A DNA stretch of 64,000 bases from Lindgomyces ingoldianus. Lineage: Eukaryota > Ascomycota > Dothideomycetes > Pleosporales > Lindgomycetaceae. The position numbers were made by a program, and so were the translations under genes. Shown here piece by piece: positions 23,999-35,077 of the stretch (position 1 is its first letter; each line of letters starts with the position of its first letter). The notes beneath the pieces are model-generated. The model was not told where the DNA came from, did no database searches, and saw nothing but the letters and a program-made list of their open reading frames with translations. Location of the stretch: assembly GCF_010093535.1 (NCBI RefSeq), contig NW_022985167.1, positions 1,283,335 to 1,347,334 on the forward strand. Reading direction: 5' to 3'.

Positions 23999-24558
23999 AT
24001 CTACCAGTCAGCCTATATCCTTTGATTCTAGTTGTAAAGCGGTGCGGCTGAAATGGTGTTGTTTTCGATAGATACCCTACACGTTCGTTTCATTTGTAGG
24101 ATTAGGATCAAATCTTCTTGGGTTGGGTATATCGATTTTCAGTGGCGCTTTTGGCAGATCATATTTTGCATGGTTGGCGTTGCTTATCCTTCTATTGTCG
24201 TTTCTTTCCTTATTCGAGGTTGGACGGTGCAGAGAGGTGTTGGTGCTACTTCTCTCGTCTCGGGAAGACATTAGGCGGTTTAAAACATCCTTGCGCGCAT
24301 GGATGAGCTTTTCGGATTGGGGCTCCGAATGGTTGGGGGAAGTCAAAGGGTAGAGGGTGATGGAGAAAAGAATATTATCATACAGCCTCATCTAGGACAG
24401 GCTGGCAATTCCTGGGGCCGCTTATAGCGGCCATCTGCATCGATCGTCTGATCATACTCTACGTGCACCACCCTACATTGCGAAACGAAACAAACTGAGT
24501 TGGTATCATATAAACAGAATGTGTATCATAGCGACGACCATGACCAGAATCCTAGCAA
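23999..24558. other. Convergent 3' intergenic region
   Basis: 560 bp between two convergent stop codons. It holds the two 3' untranslated regions. No other signal was recognised. Confidence 0.5.
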
Positions 24559-25604
24559 TCAGCAAATCCCCAGACTTCCCAAGCCACTAACCATCACAAG
24601 CCACATTCCTATTCCCACCCATCCTAGCCTCCCATATATCCTCATCCCACCCGAGCACTGTTGCCCCGGATACGGACACTCACCCTCGCCTCCATTCCCC
24701 AATCCCACACTCGACGTAGCGGTAGGCTCTCCCGTCGTCGTAACTATACTCGGTTCTGGAGTCGATGTGGGCTCGCCTTGCTTAACCTCTTGTTGTACAT
24801 TCTCCTTAAAATACCCGATAACATTCCCCGGTGGATAGTACTCGCAAACAACATACCAGCCCGGTGCGCCGCCGTCATTTTTGTTGTTGCATTCGGTGCG
24901 GGAGCAACCGACGGTTGTGGTGGCTTTCCAGACGAGTTGCGTGAAGTGCCCGGTATGTTTGGAGAACTCGGCTTTGGTGTAGGAATATTGGATGTTTTCA
25001 TAGTACCAGGCAGTTAGGGAGCTGGTAAGGTTGGGGTAGCCGGAGGAGAGGTTTTCACCTGTGGGACCGCCCTGAGGGGGGTGAGTTATTGGGGGTTGAA
25101 GGGGATGGGGGCATGGGAAGATAGGAGGAGACAGGAGGAAAAGGTCGGGAGGTTTATATTGGAAGAGTGGGAAGTTGAAGGGTAAGATATGGGAGGGAAT
25201 AAAGGACAAGAAGTGAACTAAGCTGTAGAACAAACAGCGTATAGATAACGCCCCGGCTAAGAATAAGCCTTAAGAAAGCTGGGTACTATGTGCAAACTTA
25301 CAGAATGCTTGAATACACACGCATTCCCCCATTCCTGCGCATATTTCGCACTCGTATCATTCCAGGTCACAGCTGTCGCGTTATGCAATCTGCGATACGT
25401 GTTTGTGACGTTAAGGACGGCGTTCTTGAACGTTTTATCATTAGTGTATTCGGCGGACGCTTGTTGGTCGCGTAGAGAGAGTGGAAGTATGCGTGGGAGT
25501 GTGAGTGTTGCGTTGATGAGTGGGAGATGGAGTAAGGAAAAGATGGACATGCATGTGAGTGTGAGAAACGTGGACGGCGAATGAAAGAGAGGTAATGAGG
25601 GCAT
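24559..25604 (-). CDS. Secreted CAP-superfamily (PR-1/SCP-like, PRY-type) protein with GPI-like tail
   Basis: Two exons, 25302-25604 and 24559-25071, joined in phase 0 across an unusually long 230-nt intron; 271 residues. The N-terminus is hydrophobic (signal peptide). Met19 is an alternative start that leaves a cleaner signal, MSIFSLLHLPLINA. The CAP domain has both diagnostic motifs, GHFTQLVWKATTTVGCSR and GWYVVCEYYPPGN, after the helical TYRRLHNATAVTWNDTSAKYA start. In yeast the Pry proteins of this family bind sterols and fatty acids. After a Thr/Pro/Ser-rich linker the chain ends in SGG followed by a hydrophobic stretch, consistent with a GPI anchor. Four or more N-x-T/S sites support secretion. 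Confidence 0.88.
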
Positions 25605-27079
25605 TCTGATCTAGGTTTAAGCCCATCAAAGGCCCACAGCGTGAATGCAAAGGAATCGTGATTGAAGCTGTATGTACAGTTCCTAAAGTTTTGACAAGAG
25701 ACGTGAGCTACCCAATTGTCAATTATGTCAAAGACAAGAACCATAAACTCTGAATGACCTGCCCTAACCAAGCCAAGGCCTCTCTCCATCTTGATTTATC
25801 CTCACGCTGTGGCCATCGAGTCAACCGCTTTCAGACTCCAACAAAAGAAGTGATAGGCGCTAATCTGTGACGTCGGTTGGCACGTGTCTAGAGGTCTTGG
25901 CAGAAACGACTGGTGTTAATGCACAAACATGGAAAGGACAAGGCGCTAAGCGACGTCGTTACTGGAGGCTTGGAAGATCTCACGACAGGAAAGTGAGTAT
26001 AGAGATGTTTTGTATTGTGCTATGCGACGAAACACTCTTGAAACAGGCAAGGAAAGTGAGAAACGAATCGCAGGGGATAAGGGGTTCAAAAACAATCAGA
26101 TCGAGCGCTTTGCTTCCATCATTACTCGTCATCTCTCATCACCTTCTCTCATAACATCATCACCATCATCCGCCTCCGCTCTTCACCAACAGTGGCTAGG
26201 TGCACCGAATTCACTGTGCCTCCCCACTCCAGTAATTTCAGAGCGTTAGAACACACCGAACCCGATGCACCACCCAAGCTCCAAAACTACACAACAAAAA
26301 CATCATCCCCCAAACATCTGCACCATCCCAAAAAATAATATGGTATCTGAACTTTTCCCCTCATGTTCTTTCCCGGAATGGAGAAAAAGAGAACCGAAAA
26401 CCTCCACCCATGCACCCTGTTGAGAGTTTCAAAGGGAGCCGGCACGCCCAAGATCAAGATCCAAACTGAAACCCGAATCCTCAAAATGCCTTGCCTTGCC
26501 GTACCTTGAAATACGCGCCGGTTTTTACTCGTTTGTACTCGCGCTCATACTCGATCCAAGATTTGGACACCTGCGGTGAGGGGAAGAGGTATTGGGGAGA
26601 AAGTGAAGGAAAAAAAAAAAAAGTAAACGCAATCAAAGAAACACGACCCAGGCCTAAGGAAAGATAGAAAAGCTCAGTAGAATGGAGCAGAAATGACAAG
26701 AAAAATCTTCGAAACTATCCCCCGAGGCACGAAAGACCCGCGAAGTTTCACGGGAGGAAAACCATGCCTCCTGAAAGCCGTCCAACCACTGCAGTATCGG
26801 AACGTAGAGTATGAATACACAGCCAAGAGAAGACGAGCGTCGACACGCCGAACTAAGTATGTCTCCAGCTGAGAACGAAAAGAGAAGGAAGGAAAAGAAG
26901 AAAGAAGTCGCTAAACCAAGCCCGAGTGTGGATATCAATATAGTCAGTGACAAACTTGAGACAGCCGCGAGCATCCCTCTGAATGATTCAACTGCAACCT
27001 TCTTTGCTTTTCATACTCTTTCTGCCCTTAGCCTGAGACCACTCTAACCGAGGCGTAGAGCTTGATATTAGTGGTATCT
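25605..27079. other. Intergenic region
   Basis: 1.5 kb between the CAP gene start and the stop of the next minus-strand gene. No gene was recognised. A 12-A run lies at about 26610 and A/G-rich sequence at 26600-26930. Confidence 0.45.
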
Positions 27080-29658
27080 TCACATGACAATGCACCCGCC
27101 CTCGCCGTTAGTAGCAACTACAGTGGTTGGAGTTCTAGGGCCTTCAGGTTTTTTTAACCCTTTTAAAGACTGCGAACGCTTCGACCCAGCCATCCACCTC
27201 AAGAGAGTAGGGTTTGCTGCCGGCCTTGTGGACCTGGGTCGCTGCGGCTCAAGTATTATGCCTGCTGGCGGTGGTGGTGGACCCCCACCATCTGCGGCCG
27301 CGGGGGGTGGTGGAGGCGGAGGAGGTGGCGGCGGTTGGGGCATACCCATAGGTGGTGGTGGTGGCGGTGGTGGCGGTGGCGGGGGCATCATATGATGCCT
27401 GGAGGAGCCTTTCGTTCTACCCTTCCTTTTCTCCCTCCCATGGTGAGGCGGGATGATGACCATTTGTGGGTCAATGGGATGTGGAGGAGGCGGCGGCACG
27501 TCTTTAGGTGCTGGAGGAGGTTCGGGCATTGGCCACATGTGCATTGTGATGGCCCAATCAGGCTGTACCATTGTTTCCCATACCTGGGGCAGAATGATCT
27601 CTCCATCAGGACCTACGAGATCGTAGTGTCCCTCATGCACGTGGGGGCCAATGACATCGACGTGGAGGAAGGCTTGCTTGATCAACTCTTCCATGCCCTA
27701 AAGACTCGTTAGCATTCCATGTCGGGGGTGTGATTGAGGGTCTGACAAACCTTCCAGGTCTTGCACAAGTGCCAGGGGAAACTGAACTTGCGGCCTACGG
27801 CATCTTTGAACTTGATCGGAAGCTTTGGCGCGTCGGATGGCTTGAGTCGTTTGGCTTCTTCTTCTGCAGCCTTCTTGGCCTTCTCCAGTTCCTCTGCAGC
27901 CGCCTTGGCTTCGGCGAGCGCTTTCTCGTGTGCTACTTTCGCTTCTTCGGCATCCTTTGCCGCTTTCGCCTCAGCCTCCTCCCGAGCTTTCTTCGCGGCT
28001 TCCAACAACTTTGCAGCCGTCTCCGCAGCAGCTTTCTTTTCTGCGGCCTCCTTTGCAGCGCGGGACTCGGCCTCAGCCTTCTCCGCAAGTCGAGCAGCCT
28101 CAGTGGCGGCCTCTCGCTTTAATTGCTCGTCTTTCTGGGCAATTATGAGCTTCTCGAGCTTTGCCAACTTATCTTCGTCTCCCCTCTTCTTCGCCTCCCG
28201 CTGCATGGCTTCGGCCTCCTCTAGCTTTTTCTTCTTCTCTGCGTCCTTTTGAGCACGAGCCTCTTGTTGGGCGATAAGGAGGTTCTCTAGACGAGAGAAC
28301 TTAGCCTCCTCCGCCTTCTTCCGCGCAGCCTCTGCAGCTTTCTCATCTTCCGCCGCTTTGCCGAGAAGGAGCCTCTCAAGTTTGGTGAGCATACCATCCT
28401 CTTTAGCTGTATCTGGCGGAGGTGGGGGTGGAGGCATAAATTGTATTGGCGGGGGTGGTAGTGGAGGAGGAGGAGGAGGGGGAGGAGGGGGCGGAGCTGG
28501 TTGTGCGGCGGGGTCTTGGGGGGGAGCCGGCGTGCCCTTTGTGGAAGGGGGATGGGCAGGTGGCGGAGTTGTGTGTTGAGGGGGGGGTGGCTGGTATGGA
28601 GGCCACATTGGTGGCATTCCAGGCATCCCGTAAGGTGGTGCGCCGTATGGAGGATAATATCCATTCGCATATCCGTAGGGCATCATGTCTCCCGCCGGCA
28701 CGGGAGGCATTGAGTTGCGATGGCCTCTTCCAGAACGATGACCATGCCCCTGAGGAGGAAAGTACCCATTGGGGTCACCATGGGCCGGTGGGGAGGCGAA
28801 AGGGTTCGCGCCACCACTTGGTGAGAAGGGGTTTGCAGCGTAATAATTTGGGTCAGGGCTGCCGAAAGGCACCAGCTGATTCCCAGGTGGTGGTGGACCA
28901 CCTGTGAATGGATTGAATGGTTGTGACATTATGCTGGGCGCATACCCGCTAGGTGGGGGCTGGTGAGGAACATGCGACCACTGTTGACTGGGGTGATGTG
29001 GGGGATGTCCGCCCCGGGGGTAGCCCGGATAGTCGTCGTGACTCTCCAGGCTTTCAGAATGGGCGGATTGTGGCCTTCGCCGCCGCGGCCGGTGCTCTGA
29101 GTCCAGCTTTTGTCTGCTCCTGGACCGGGCGGGAGGCGGAGGGTTGCGCACAGGGACGTGGCGGGAGGATTTGCGCCGCGCGGGCTGGGGTCGGGGAGCT
29201 TGCGGGGGAACAGAAGTGTGTCTGGCAGACAAGCGAGGGCGCGACGCGGAATCGGATGGTTCGATCTCGTCTTCAACAATGTAATCCCACTCCTCTTCGT
29301 CTCTCTCTTCCTCTTCGTCTTCGTCTTCCTCGGAGTCTGTGTATTCGTCTTCGTGGCTGCCCGAGTGCGACGACACTTGGACACCAGAGTCTTCTTCCTC
29401 GTCCTCGGAGTACGGGTGGTGTGCTGCTGAGCCCGTCGCGTGGTTTACGTTGATGTCCTTTAACCTAAAGTCGATCAAGACGTTAGTGTCGCTCTCTGCC
29501 ATTGCGGATGTAATCGAAACGCTGGACTGAGGGCTGGCACGGGAGCGGGAGGAGGAAGGAGAAGAAGCAGCAGCAGTAACTCGACGTTGGGCAGGACGGC
29601 GCGAAAGCGCACGCCGGGAAGGGGCGCGACGATGAGGAAGAGCAATGACTAACGGCAT
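27080..29658 (-). CDS. Ubiquitin-like-domain protein with coiled coil, proline tracts and CaaX box
   Basis: Two exons, 27751-29658 and 27080-27697, joined in phase 0 by a 53-nt intron; 841 residues from ATG 29658. A second ATG at 29502 (MAESDTN) would drop a 52-residue Arg/Ser-rich N-terminus. Order: a run of acidic residues (about 85-140), a Pro/Gly/His-rich region (160-420) with long poly-proline, then an Ala/Glu/Lys-rich helix (about 425-615) likely to be a coiled coil. Next comes a fungal ubiquitin-like domain spanning the intron (KFKDAVGRKFSFPWHLCKTW, then GMEELIKQAFLHVDVIGPHV and GHYDLVGPDGEIILPQVWE). More poly-proline follows, and the protein ends in Gly-Gly-Cys-Ile-Val-Met, a classic farnesylation box. 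A membrane-tethered scaffold is the likely role; this is inference. Confidence 0.85.
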
Positions 29659-31371
29659 GGAAGCAGCTGGTGCAAGGAATTACCGTACTCAAGCCCGTTC
29701 TACCAGAGAAAGGCCGAGTCCGGTAACCTTGAGGTCTTGAGTGAAGGCGCGGTGAAGACGGACCTGCTGTCCTGAAGGCGACAGTTGCGCCGCGGGACGA
29801 CGATGCTGACAGTGGGGGTTGCGCTGGACGACACAGGAGTCGTACAGCGAAGAGACAAATGACTGCGAGTGCAGAGGGTGTTTGTAAACAGCTGCCGGGT
29901 CAGGCGCAGCTGCAGGTGGGCGGAGATGAGCGACGTGCCGGTGGTATTTGAAGGGTGGCACTTTGGTAGGGGGAGGGGAAGTAGGAGTTGAAAGAGAGAG
30001 TGAGAGAGAGAGAGGGCAGGGTGGTAAGACGGAAGCTGATTCGACGTCGGGGTAAAGTGCGTGTCTCGAAAGAATCGGCTGAAGCTGTCACTGGGCAGCT
30101 CCTGGCCTCTGCACGCCGTCGATGGCCGTGGAGCGTGTCTGAGGAGGACTAAATGGGGGGGGAGGGGATGTTTGAGGAGTCAGCTAGACTCAGAGGGGCT
30201 AGACTGTAGGCCTGGCGACGAGGGAGGAGCCGTCTGGGATCAAGCGATCGATAAGGAATAAGAAAACGGCCGCGCTCTAGGCCAGGTGGGAGAAGATGGG
30301 ATCAAGTGGCAGGCAGGCAGCAGGCGAGCAGCAAGCGGGCAGCGGAAGGACAGCAGATGCGCGACTGGGTCGTTCGGCGAATAATGCAGCCTTGTCGCCG
30401 GCCGGGCAGGATGACGATGCGATCGTTGTGTGGTGCAGCAGCCTGTCAGTGGTTGTTGGACCCTGGGAAGTGCAGGCGGGGACGGATGTCTGGTCGTGAC
30501 ACAAGCAATGTCGACGTTAACCACGATGCAGCTGGCTGCGGAAGACGACGGGCTTTTGTGAGTGCTGCAGTGCTGCGTTGCCGTGGTGTTGAGGGGGGTG
30601 GTAAGTAAATAATAGTGGAGTAAATATTTGGCTGGAATGCAGCAGCTCGCTTCGGCGTTCACGGTCTGCGCCGAACTCTTCGAATCAGGTAGCGATGCGT
30701 AGTGTTCGATGCTGGATGGAACATAGTCTGGCTTCTTTCTTCTTGTGCAACGAGGATACTGAGGGCAGCAGACCTAGACTGGCGGGCGAGAGCTTCTGAT
30801 CAACAAGGCAGCAGGCGACGAAAAAAAGACATGCGAGATACGTGAGGGCTGGTTCTGCCTTTGCAACCTCAGATTCTCCTACTATTTATTGCGCTGGCAT
30901 TCAAGGCACCCTGTCCGAGTCACTCACCGGCCCTATTTTGGGGCTGCAGCAATTTTTTGCTCGGGCTCCGTTCCGAATTTCGAGGCACAACTACGTGTCA
31001 CGCTGCCAATTGACAGAACGGCCGTCTTTTACCGCCAGACAGGACAATTCAGCCCGAAGTCTTGTGCATGCTGTCCGCTCGCACAGCAAAGAGCCTCGGT
31101 GGATCAACGCTTCCTGCAACCTGCAGCCCAACCTTACCGCCCAATCTTCCTCTGGCGATTTCCCGTAGGACACGTGGGTGTCAAACAATCACACTCCAGC
31201 ATGCTGGAATCTTCGCTGGTCTTCGGTTCTTTTCACCGTCGCCCGCCTTGGTGCACGGGTGGATGAGCTTTACCAGTAGATGAACCCCGGAGTGAAGCTG
31301 GTGTACGTGTGGAGGATGTATTGCGTCTATCCAAATGAAAAACTTGCTTCCCTCCCGACATCGATATCCAG
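29659..31371. other. Intergenic region and leader of the ubiquitin-like-domain gene
   Basis: 1.7 kb without a supportable gene. It includes a GA-repeat (about 29992-30019) and many CAG/GCAGG short repeats at 30305-30355, consistent with a long 5' leader and promoter read on the minus strand. Confidence 0.45.
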
Positions 31372-34300
31372 TCAACGCACGCTGCTGCTTAAACCAAGCA
31401 CCTCAACTATGACATTAGCTAGCGTGCTGGCGCTCCACACCACCACCAAGCCCCATCCAATAACTCTATCCATTTTCCATTTCCTCCACGGCACTGCCAC
31501 GAGAAGACCCGCCAGCGTGGCCAGTAATGTTGCTCCTGATATTACCAGCGTGGTGCTGACGTCGATGTGGTATGGCTTAAACCTTAGTGGACGGTCCGGG
31601 TGCTTTTCGTGATGGTGCTTCCCGCCTTTGATCGTAATGTAACACCCGCTGATTCCAATTCCCAGGAGGATGTTGAGCATTGGGCCACCAAAACAAGCTG
31701 ACAGAGCCATGACAGGAAACCCAAGTCGTGCAACAGTAATATCAGCTACGAAGTCCCCAAGTGAGTTCCCGACAGCGAAGATGGTGAGGCCAAGAATAGC
31801 ATCACTTATGTTCAGGATGACTCCCAACGTCTTCAACACTCCAACTACCTCGTTGGCAATGGAGCTTATCCAAGCGATGCTCACAACGAAACCTAAGAAA
31901 CACAGTAGTGTTCGCCAGCGTGGCGGTCGACTCGGGGTTGTTGTGCCCAGGAGAATTGCCAGGAGAAAGAGAGAGAAGGTTAGGGAATATAACGTAGGCC
32001 TCAGAAGTGCGCGTGGGACTTCAGGCTCTGTGTTCGCCCAAACAATAAGCACAACAAAAAAGGGCGCAGTGAAAGCTTGAATAATTACAAGCCAGCGATT
32101 CCATTGCCTGGGCTCTGGAGTTGTGGGGGCCACGGTTGGGAGCTGCTCTGGAGACTGGATGAGGTCACTGGTGGTGATGGAGAGCTGAGGTGAGTGACCT
32201 TGCTCTGGCCGATGGGATATCGTCAAGTTACTCCGAGAGGCACCATTCGTCGAGCCACCTTTATTTATTCCGTTTGTAGAAGAAGATCGTTCGGTGCTCG
32301 ATTGACTATCTGGTGCCGTGATTGTGATGAGACTTCCCTGTTGTCGACCGGTTGTGTTGTTGACGGGTGCCAAAGGCCCTGGTAAACTAAAGCTCTGCGA
32401 CACGTCATCTTCATCGCCGTCTTCATCTTTCTGAGTCTCAACAACGGGTAGCGTTGCCGTCAGTAAGAATACGCTAGGAGCGGCTATGATTCCCAATAAC
32501 TTCTCCCATAAGCTCTTCTCCCGCCAGTCAGTCAAGGTGGGGAAAAAGGTCGATAATAGAACATGTGGCAAAGGAACTATTTTGGAGGGCCACCACCGTG
32601 GCACCTTTGCAGGATCTCTGTCAGCGCCTAAAAGGTCGTCACCATGGAACAGTGATTCTGGAGACGCACTGGGTGATGGTAGACGTAGGCTTGGTGTTCT
32701 GGAAGAACTTTGAGTAGAGAGGGGATAGTCTATATACGCAGGGAATGGAGCGGGTAGAGATGGGCCCGGGACAGTCAACTTTAGGTTTTGTCGGAGGCCT
32801 GGACGATTAGAAGGGTCTAATGCTGGAGACGAAAGGTGACTAGGGCTTTGAGTTCCCTGGTTAACGGGTCCAGGCGCGCCGATATCTGGGGGAGCCAGTC
32901 TATCAGACGTTGTACGCCTGGTTATAGGTGGAGCTGGACTCGCAGACCTTGAATTCTGCTCAGATGGCGGTGGTGAAAGTGAGATGCTTGGAGATGGAGG
33001 TGGATTGCTAGGGTCTTGCAGGCCACTTGGTTGTTCTTCAGGTGATGCTAGGCCAAAGTCGATGCTTGGAATGCCGAGGGTTCCTTGTTGAAGGGTCGTA
33101 GGGTCGAGGCGGGTACCATCGACATCATTTGCAGAAACTGCTCTTGCGCGGTTACCAAAGCGCCTCTGAATGTCGGCAGCGGGTCTCGTTACGGATGGGG
33201 ACCGATCCGACGCCGTTGGTGGAACGTAGTACGGAGGTCGGGATGCGGGATCTGAGTTGGTCGAAAGGATATTTTGTTGCTGAGCGGAGGTGTAGGTTGG
33301 GTCGTCCGAGTATCGTCGTAGATTTATGGGCATAGACTGGATATTTCTGGATTTTTGCAAAGATGCAAGGACAGCTCTAAACTCTAATGCGCCCACAAGA
33401 CTGGGTCTAATCGGGTTATGTGTGTTCCGGCGGGTCCCTGCTCTCGGTCTGCTGAGGCGCATGTTGCTGCTGAGTTCACCTAACCATCTCTCGCGAACTT
33501 CTTCATTATCATCCTCTTCCAGTGATCCTCCTCCACCTGCTCGTTCTAATGCGGAGAAGTCGTCTGTAGACGCACCCCGATGCAGGGTGCGGCCTGCTTC
33601 GCTAGCTGGTCCATCATCTTCGTCATGATATTCCTCTTGTATTTCCTCCTCTTCTCCACCAGGTACTACATAGTGACTTCTCATCGCTGCAGCTCGCAGC
33701 CTCCGTGCTTTCCTCCGTCCAAGCCACCAATGCCATACCATAACGAAGCACACATAAAATATATAGAATCCGACCATGGTGGCAGACTCCCATAACGATA
33801 GCTTCCCGTCCCAGATGAATATCATGCTGAAGCTTGCGGCGACAATGAAGAATCCGACGTCGCGGACAAAGCTCTTGCGCGCAACCTTGAATGGCCGGAC
33901 GAGTGCCATTGAACCAGCTACAACGGCAGTAATGAACCCAGCCGCGCCAATTAGTTCCCCAATAGCCAAGCTAGCGGAGTTTGTGCTCATTGCTGCAAAG
34001 GTAGAGAAGACATCTGGGCTGCCGTTCCCCAACGCTAGGAAGGTGACGCCAGCCATGCTCTCACTCATACCAAGCAAGCTCGCGATTGTACTAAGATTGA
34101 CGCAGAAGAAGTCGCTCGCGGCGATTCCGATGGTACTAAAGAGTGTAGCGAGCCATAGTACTAGTATAATGAATGCGACAGGCTTGGCGTGAGGTAGACG
34201 GCAATAGTACAGGGTCAAGTAGGAAAAGATGCCGGCTTCTTCGTCCGGACAATTGGCTTGAACATATGCGCATTTGTCAGTCGCATGGTGTACTAATCGG

Positions 34301-34559
34301 CACTGTATGGCTTCGAGTCAGCGACTGGTTTGCGCGAAGGAGGTTGGGGTTTGCAGACGTCTTCATCCTGAATCGAGAGACCTCTTTTGGACCGAATCCC
34401 ACGGTGCACTGGCGAACCCCACGACCAGCGGCCCCCTTCGATTGTCCATGTGAGCAAGCACAAGGCGAGTATGGCGACAACGGTGAGCACGAAAGGACGC
34501 GCGGAGTACCTGGGACGCTTGCGCAGCCCGGGGAATCCAGAGACGGAGCTGGCACTCAT
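31372..34559 (-). CDS. Sodium/calcium exchanger family protein (CCX/NCKX6-like)
   Basis: Two exons, 34359-34559 and 31372-34302; the 56-nt intron joins in phase 0 (donor GTCTGC, acceptor CATACAG), giving 1043 residues. Residues 22-40 form a first hydrophobic segment. The first alpha repeat follows, with LGNGSPDVFSTFAAM (about 159) and SLAIGELIGAAGF. A long hydrophilic loop (about 285-690), rich in Ser/Pro and acidic residues, separates it from the second alpha repeat, AVGNSLGDFVADITVARLGF then CFGGPMLNILLG (about 905-945). This is the classic inverted-repeat cation exchanger layout with a regulatory loop, related to yeast Ecm27 and YDL206W. It probably exchanges Ca2+ across an endomembrane. 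It is divergent from the condensin gene. Confidence 0.9.
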
Positions 34560-35077
34560 CGTCTAGGACATCTTCTACGAAGCTGGAGAGAGAGCTGTGA
34601 ACGAGCTAATCGCGAGCTCTGCGCAAGTCTCGAAGTAACCCAAGTTCCAAGTACGGTTATCCTAGTCTTCGACGCTGAATATATCAGGAGATGTGCAGCG
34701 CAGGGTGTCGTGTGCGCTGGGGCTAAGGGTGCGGAGTCTGGGATGCGCGTGTCGTAATTGGGGAGATTAAAGCAGGATTTGGAGAGACAAGGAAGTTAGT
34801 GATAAGATATTGAGTATATTTAGGTACAGAGATTGAATGCGAAGTAGCAAACCATCCAACATAAGTACAAGAAAAGGCAGAACAGACGGGGGGCGTCATC
34901 AAGCTGCCTCGAAGTGCCGACGCCTACGTCGTTGTCTGCATCAGCCACAGCACTACGCCACTTTGGCTAACTGATCACGTGCCTAGGCGATGTTTGTGGC
35001 GGACGGCCCGTTTCGCGTCAACAAACATAATCTTCGGAACAGCAGCCTCACCATCATACACCAAGAACACTGCCATC
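34560..35077. promoter_or_regulatory. Divergent promoter region, exchanger / condensin
   Basis: 518 bp between opposed start codons, holding both promoters. No specific factor site is claimed. Confidence 0.4.

Noticed and set aside
28446..28907. 153-codon plus-strand frame opposite the ubiquitin-like-domain gene
   Set aside because: Antisense shadow of the proline-rich coding region (poly-Pro codons read as poly-Gly/Trp-rich text).
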